Below, piece after piece: positions 57,882 through 64,000 of a DNA stretch of 64,000 bases. Both the position numbers and the translations under genes were made by a program. Source of the stretch: Solanum dulcamara (taxonomy: Eukaryota; Streptophyta; Magnoliopsida; Solanales; Solanaceae); assembly GCF_947179165.1 (NCBI RefSeq), contig NC_077240.1:57174501-57238500 (forward strand), in the 5' to 3' direction. Within the stretch, counting starts at the first letter, position 1; every line of letters starts with the position of its first letter. Under the pieces are notes generated by a model. That model was not told the origin of the DNA, did not search any database, and worked only from the letters and a program-made list of their open reading frames with translations.

Positions 57882-59544
57882 TTCAGGAATATAACTCCCT
57901 TTCCAAGAGAGCTTGTAGTTCTCCAATTGCCACCGGAGGGTTTCCAAAATCAAGTTGAAGAAAATAAATTAGATTCATCAGATGATGAATCAGATGCTAC
58001 TTCATCGTCTAAAAAAGACTCAGACGACGATTTTCAAAACCCTCCTCCATCAGCAAAAAAGAACAAAAGAAAAGATAAATTTGTATCTTCTTCACTACCT
58101 GTCAAAAAAAGGATGAAACAACATTGCTCTGATGTGGATGATCAATCCGCACACAAGATAGAGCCTCGCCTTGCCAAAAAACCTCTTGTGATAAAGATAC
58201 AGCCACCAAACATCTTGATAAAGAACTGAATGTTGCTCCAAAGAAGTCAGTATCGCAAACTTCTTTACCAAATAAACCCCAGTCCCTAAATTCTAACAGA
58301 CCAAGAGCAAGTCATTCTGAAGAGCAGTCGTTCAGGAAAGAGGTATACAGTGCAGTAATTTTTCTTTATACATAGACTTTGATTATATTTTAAGTTCACA
58401 AATTTATTTATTTTATCAAAATTTATAACATGATATCTGACTCTCAGGTCAGAAAGAAGTTTCAAGACATCCGTAAATTGATAAATGTTAAATTCAAGCT
58501 CGTTATGGATTCTCTGAATTCCAAACAGTCTGCTCAAAAAGTATGTCATTATATAATTATTTATTCTTTTTGAATTATTCACATTAATTGATATTGTAAG
58601 TACCTTTCATTAATTTTATACAGGATACTCAATGTGATGATCCAGTTGTTTCAGAAAAAGCAAGTGAAGATGGTAGTAAAATGTCACCACCAGTTACAAT
58701 TGTTGATTTTCAAATAATGCATGATAAGATAGACACAAATCAAGTTCAGAATACAGAGGTGCTCATATTTAAATTGTCACATATACTGTATTATATTTGT
58801 TTGAATAATTGTTTAGTAAGTTTTTTTAATTTTTTTTTAGAATATTGGTGTCGAGCATCCTGTCGATAACATTACGAGCATGGATGGCATAGAAAGTGAT
58901 GGCAAAGATGTCAATGAATCAGTAAGTTATTGGGTCAATATTGTTATGTGTTGAATAATTTTTATTAAGTATATGCATAAATCACTTTTAAATCTGTATT
59001 TTTTCAGAGTTTTGGGATCAATTCACCTGTTCATAATCTGATTGTAACTGATATTGTACCAAGTGCTACAAAACCTACAATACCACAAGTATGTTCAGTT
59101 ATTAATTGTTTTGAAGTGATTATATTGTCATCTTATTTTTTTTTTATATTTACTTGTTTAATATTTTTAGGCGCCTCATTCAAGCTTTGTATTTGAGATA
59201 CCTTCAAAATCAGACCCAACAGTACCCAAAGAAGCTCATGAAGTGATAGCGAAAGTCGAAAACAAAGATTCTGAAAATCAATCCATGTATCCAGTGCCTC
59301 TTCAAATTTTGCACCCTGCAAATGTTACAAATCAGTGTAGGTTTGATTTGGACGATGATCTGTTTAAGTTTGAATAATTTAAAGGAAATCATCATACCGG
59401 AGACCACCACCAAGAAAGATCAGGGCACAAAGGTTGATCAGACCACAATAATTGATGATCAGACACCTTTACCAATGTGCAGAATCAGACGTCCAGGTCC
59501 TTTCAATACGTCTCCTTATCTCACATCATTTGGATCATCTGCTG
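57882..59544 (+). pseudogene. Ulp1-like gene, linker exons 3-8
   Basis: Six exons predicted from gt/ag borders: 57882-58342, 58448-58540, 58624-58758, 58841-58921, 59008-59088 and 59171-59544. The first opens FRNITPFPRELVVLQLP, in phase with the DUF1985 exon, followed by a Ser/Asp-rich and Lys-rich stretch with KKNKRK and KKRMK, possible nuclear localisation signals. Small exons of 27-45 codons follow, typical of the variable, low-complexity linker in these proteins. The last one contains CRIRRPGPFNTSPYLTSFGSS, the conserved lead-in to the protease. Frameshifts occur near 58197 and 59350. Confidence 0.7.
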
Positions 59545-59651
59545 GTATTGTACCTTTTTCCACAATTTTAGAATGTATTAAATAATTTACACGTTTAAGT
59601 AGAACATTCGGCATACATAGTATTAATCTAGTGGTTGGTTACTCTTATCAG

Positions 59652-60928
59652 GTAGCTCTTCAATAGAGCCTCACATTTTTGAATTGAAACATTCTTTCAT
59701 TTTTGATCTAATCTACAACGATCATGATACAACTTTGTGGGATGCATATCATACATAGTCCAGAGAAGGAATTCTTGTCAAGCATGAAAACAAGTTAGAT
59801 CTGTTTTGTGTTATTTTTGTCAGTTAAATTTTGTTTGAATTATTTCATCGATATTGTATTTTTTTTTCCCAATATTGAAGGCTTATAGGCCAAGACCGTT
59901 ACAAGAATCACAGTACCCATGAACTTTGGTGTTGAACTAATTGCTGATAAAAATTGGTTCTACAAGCTCTCTTTCAAAGGACAATCGTTGACTGATTCGG
60001 TAAGCAATATTATTGTATCATTTAAAAATCAAGAGTATTATTTAAATTATGTATTTTTTTCTTATCCTTTTTTATATTTTTCAGCATATCAACGTTATTC
60101 TATACTATCTGCGAAAGAAAGCCAAATATAATGTTGTCAACGCATATAGATATACAACTACAGATTGTGTATTTATGACAAAGATTTCAAAGATTTGGGA
60201 TAACTATTTCGACCTGAAAAGTGAGAAAAGTTCTGTTGATGAAGAACATATTATAGGTGACTACATTGAAGGATACAAGTTGCACGCTGCTATTCCATGG
60301 CATACGTGGACTATGTTTTTATTCCTGTACATGTTAAGGAGAAAATGCATTGGATTTTGGCTTTTGTATCACTCCTCGACAAACGTATAAACGTTTATGA
60401 TTCCTATAGATTATCAGGACATGATGCAGCAGTAAAATATGAAGTTGAAAAGTTGTCTCAGCTACTTCCTCTTCTATCTAACGATGACTAACTTCTACAA
60501 GAAGAAAGGAATCGATACGTCATCGACCCAAGATGAAAATGGTTTCTTTGATGTGGTTTTCATCAAAAATATACCTCAACAGCCACCTGGAAGCTTGTAG
60601 GTTTATATAATTTTTTTCAGTTTATTATTCTAATTCAAATATATTCTCTGGGAAATATGTTATTAATTTTTAATTTTTTTATTTTATGATTTCACACAGG
60701 GATTGTGGTATTTTCATGCTTGCATATGCTGAGTACTTGTCCTATGGCAAAGGCAACCCAGAATGTATGTTTGATGTCGAATTTCTCCGTTCAAGATACT
60801 CTACCCTTCTTTGGAACTATGATCAGCAAAAGATTGAAACTGGAGCCACAAGTGACAGCGAGGCACCTCCTAGGATTAATAGGCAACAGACTCTGTGTGA
60901 GAGTAGTGAAAGAATTGAAATTAATTAG
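59652..60928 (+). pseudogene. Ulp1-like gene, C48 cysteine protease exons
   Basis: Exons 59652-59793, 59881-59999, 60085-60596 and 60700-60928. Motifs in order: TLWDAYHT (then TAG where a Trp is expected) REGILVKHEN; NFGVELIADKNWFYKLSF; HINVILYYLRKKAKY; VDYVFIPVHVKEKMHWILAFV with catalytic His (60348-60350); RINVYDSY with catalytic Asp (60399-60401); NIPQQPPGSL joined across a perfect intron to DCGIFMLAYAEYLS with catalytic Cys (60704-60706). C48 enzymes remove SUMO from proteins. Frameshifts near 60297 and 60480 disable this copy. It ends at TAG 60926-60928. Confidence 0.88.
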
Positions 60929-62235
60929 TCGTAGCGCAACAATCTTTTTGTAGCAGATTAGTATGTTATGTAGTCTATTATCTATTATATATCATCTCTC
61001 ATTATTTGCATCCTACTTAATATCTTTTTATATTTAGTATTTTTAATAATAAATATTTCTATTTATTGCTAATTTCATTATTTCTGTAGTTTTTATGATT
61101 ATTATATCCTTTAACAAACAGTATTTTAATCCATATATATGTCATTTCTATTTGGAATTTTATCTACAATTTTAGAATGTATTCAATACCAAATGTATGC
61201 CATTTAACTAGTTATAGTAATTTCATGTCTTATAAATTTGTATTTTTGTTAATAGTACTTGTATCCTTTGAATATTTTATAGATTAACCAAAAATGATAT
61301 CGTTTAGCTATCATTTATTTTGTATTTTATCATTTGGTATTGTATATTTCGATTTGTATATTTTTCATGCAATTTGTATTTAATTTCATTTTTTATGCTT
61401 TCTGCATTTTTATAGGCATATAAATCTGTATTCCATTCAACATTATTTGTAGTTCATTGAAATTTTTGTATTATTTCTAGATATTTATAGGCAACTAGAT
61501 CTATATTTCATTTCTACATTTATATTTCATTGCTTTTTTTGTATCCTTTCTGAATATTTACAGGCAAGTAGATTTGTATTCTATTAAACTTGATTTGTAT
61601 TTCATGGCACTTTTTGCATCCTTTATGAATATTTACAGGCAAATTGATTTTATATTCTATTAAACCTGTTTTGTATTTCATGACATTTTTTGTATCCTTT
61701 ATGAATATTTACAGGCAAGTAGATTTGTATTCTATTAAACCTGATTTGTATTTCATGACATTTTTTGTATCCTTTTCAATAATTTACAAACAAGTAGATT
61801 TGTATTCTATTAAACCTGATTTGTATTTCATGGCATTTTTTGTATCCTTTTCGATAATATATATGTATTCCTTTCAATCTGCTTTGTATTTCATTTCATT
61901 TTTCTATCTTATATGAACTATGGTCCAATTCTTTTATCATCAAACCATCTTTTTGTTTTATGTATTTCATCTTTTCGTTTTATGTATTTCATCATTCCAT
62001 TTTATGTATCATGATTGTTGTATTTTTCAAAATGTATTCTTATTTATTTTGTATATAAGTAATGTCGCAATATGTGTCAAGCACAACAAGTCGATACATG
62101 TCAAACTACCATCTGAATATATTTCAACCAAACTAAAAGGTTCATTAATGATAATCTAACAACGAAATAATTTCAAATGAATCAAAACTCTATAAAAAAA
62201 TTTAACATTATTTATAAATAAATACAAAGCAGTAA
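60929..62235. other. AT-rich spacer between converging genes
   Basis: Non-coding spacer dominated by 'ttgtatt', 'gtatcctt' and 'atttcat' words. It holds the 75-bp tandem array listed separately. No transcription terminators can be assigned. Confidence 0.5.
61499..61865. repeat. 75-bp tandem repeat array
   Basis: Unit starts at 61499, 61562, 61637, 61713 and 61788 share 'aggcaagtagatttgtattc', 'tattaaacctgatttgtatt' and 'tcatgacattttttgtatcc'. Period 63, 75, 76 and 75 bp. Because 75 is divisible by three, an open frame (61644-61916) shows a 25-residue repeat (KPDLYFMTFFVSF...), which is a by-product. Confidence 0.85.
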
Positions 62236-64000
62236 CTAAGCCTCACGTGGTCCATTCCTACACGACCGCCTATTGTGAACCTTATATCCACATGTACTAT
62301 ACGAATTCTGACTCTTCTTTCCCAATAGTTCACTGTACGACTTATCACGAAATCTTTTGGGTGGCCTACCAGGAAGTTTTTTGAATTTTGGTGGCTGTAC
62401 TATTTCATTCTCGATATAAGCAGGTATATTTCACTCGCTTCGATCAGGTAAGGGTGGTATTGGATGCTTTATGTAGCGAGCAACGTCTTTGGTTTGTATA
62501 GATCAGAACAATATGGATCAGGATTATAATGCTTCTTCTTCAAAATAGCTCAAACATGAGAACATGGTATTTCATCCATTTGGAATCTCTTGCATGTACA
62601 AGTTTTATTTTGGAGGCATACTATAAATTTCGTACCTTCATGATCTACACTGTGCACATAATTACTTGTTGCTACAACCTGTTAGTACAAAAAAATAAAT
62701 TCAAATAGCTTCCTTACTAAAACTAATCCAGCAATCTAGATAAACAAATGAAATATAAAAAGAAACAAAAAATAAATACATCATACCATCATACGTGTTG
62801 ATTGTGCTTCATTTTCGGCAAGCATTTTCTGAGGTTTACCACAAAGTGTTGTGAAATTATTAGTAACAGATGTGTGATTCTTGAGATTCCACCTCCCAAA
62901 CATTTGCCTAACATCCTCAAGAAAGTCATATACAGGTAGTTCTCTTGCCAACACAATTGCAGAATTAATGGATTCTGCGATGTTTGATGTCATAATGAAT
63001 CCTCGGTCAAGTGTTGCGTATACCCTATCCCATTTTTCATAACCTGCCAACTCTAAGTAATTCTTTACCCGACAATCAACTTGTTCAACTTTTTGCATCA
63101 GCTCATTAAAATCAGACTGTTTGTATGCTTTTGCCATGGCATAAAACACTTTCGAAATCTTATTGTGAGATTTTTTATATCATTTTTTACATTATTCCAC
63201 AGATGCCATGTGCAAGCAAAATGGGGGACATTATTATATACCCTCGAAACTAACTTTATAATACTCTCGTTCCTATCGGATACGACACACATGTTTTCCT
63301 TTTCACCATGAACCTCTTTAAACTGCTCAAAGAACCAAGTCCAGGAACGTCATTCTCAGAATCAACAATACCATATGCTAGCAGCAATATATTTCCTAAA
63401 TACAAACAAGAGATAGTTAAAAAAATCATTATCTCAAAGAAAATCACACAATACTATTAAATCAATTATCTTGTATCAATTTTATACCATTACTTGCACC
63501 ATCAAAAGTACTGACAGACACAAATGTACCGTTATATGTCCCTCTCAGATGGCTGCCATCTACTACAACAGTTGGTCTACAACTTTCAAAATCCTTTATG
63601 AACGGAAAGAGATATATAAACAGATACAAAAACTCATTTTCATCTGTTTTCTTCATTCTTCTATGTGATCCAGGGTAGGTAATATCCAATATGTATAAGT
63701 AACTAGGCAATTTACCATAAGAATCAACCGGTGTCCCTCTTAATGAGTTCATAGACTTTTCCTTAGCCTTCCATGCCACTGCGTAGCTTACATCTACTCC
63801 AAGATCTATTCTAATATCATCTTATATATCCTTCAGTGTTAATTTTCTGTTATGATTCATTAGCTTAGGCTTAATCATTCCTCCAACCAGGTTGCTAGAT
63901 GCTTGCCACTGAGAATACACTTGGTCCTTCAAGGGACGTGTATGCTCATCCATGAATGTTCTGATTCTAAACATCCCAGAGTAATTAATATTCGACGCCT
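62236..64000 (-). pseudogene. MULE transposase, C-terminal two-thirds
   Basis: Exons (minus) 64000-63494, 63395-62787 and 62678-62236. Motifs: DQVYSQWQASSNLVGGMIKP; DVSYAVAWKAKEK; FESCRPTVVVDGSHLRG with the first catalytic Asp (63555 region); NILLLAYGIVDSEND; MCVVSDRNESI with the second Asp (63285 region); HFACTWHLWNNV; SNIAESIN; then TCTCKRFQMDEIPCSHV, a SWIM zinc finger, and finally a GRPPKRFRDKSYSELL basic tail with a CxxxxHNRRSC zinc-knuckle relic. Disablements: TAA near 63812, frameshifts near 63340, 63150 and 62480, and TGA codons at about 62545 and 62428. The N-terminus is outside the window. Confidence 0.9.

Larger units (their letters stand above)
55400..64000. mobile_element. Ulp1-carrying Mutator-like element (Kaonashi type), right end outside
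   Basis: A plus-strand DUF1985 + C48 protease gene and a minus-strand MULE transposase gene converge tail to tail, separated by 1.3 kb of AT-rich repeats. This gene pair is typical of Ulp1-bearing MULEs described in Arabidopsis, melon and other plants (KI/Kaonashi). The left boundary is an estimate; the right boundary lies beyond the window. Confidence 0.8.

Noticed and set aside
61644..61916. Open frame with 25-residue repeats as a gene
   Set aside because: Its repetition follows exactly from a 75-bp minisatellite, with AT-rich codon content and no start context.

Overview
The window is plant nuclear DNA, AT-rich and dominated by decayed, nested transposable elements. LTRs opening with the 'TGTCACGACCC / TGTAGTGACCCC' signature, copia and LINE remnants, an AU-type SINE and a plastid rrn-operon fragment close to my memory of the tobacco plastid sequence all point to a Solanaceae genome (Solanum/Capsicum/Nicotiana type). 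I found no intact host gene. Every coding trace is a broken element gene, an organelle-derived copy, or one possible captured exon of a COBRA-like gene.

Layout. 1-1.6 kb: end of a reverse-oriented Ty3/gypsy LTR and a protease scrap. 1.95-5.8 kb: a degenerate LINE on the minus strand. 6.2-18.7 kb: a Ty3/gypsy element on the plus strand with 3.4-kb LTRs, only about 2.7 kb of decayed interior, and a 2.8-kb solo LTR inside its 5' LTR. 18.7-24.1 kb: an Athila-like gag remnant (minus) and next to it a 2.3-kb solo LTR with a perfect 5-bp target duplication. 24.1-28 kb: copia fragments in both orientations, 69-bp tandem repeats and a lone COBRA-like exon. 28.2-29 kb: small inverted-repeat elements. 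29.6-48.9 kb: a three-level nest, in which a copia element was invaded by a chromovirus-type gypsy element (minus), and the gypsy 3' LTR was invaded by about 7.5 kb of mostly plastid DNA (partial rrn23, trnA, trnI, rrn16, trnV and the trnV-rps12 spacer). 48.9-54 kb: AT-rich DNA with a 1.1-kb foldback element, a 0.9-kb terminal-inverted-repeat element, an (AT)20 microsatellite and a SINE. 54.7-55.1 kb: the 3' end of a copia element.

55.4 kb to past the right edge: the most gene-like region. It is a Mutator-like element (MULE) of the Kaonashi/Ulp1 kind. It carries a 12-exon plus-strand gene encoding a DUF1985 domain and a C48 (Ulp1/SUMO-protease) domain, facing a minus-strand MULE transposase gene that runs off the window. 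Both are disabled by nonsense codons, most of them at expected tryptophan positions, and by frameshifts, although the protease His/Asp/Cys residues and the first two transposase acidic motifs are still readable. In such elements the transposase would move the element; the role of the captured Ulp1-like protease is unknown.
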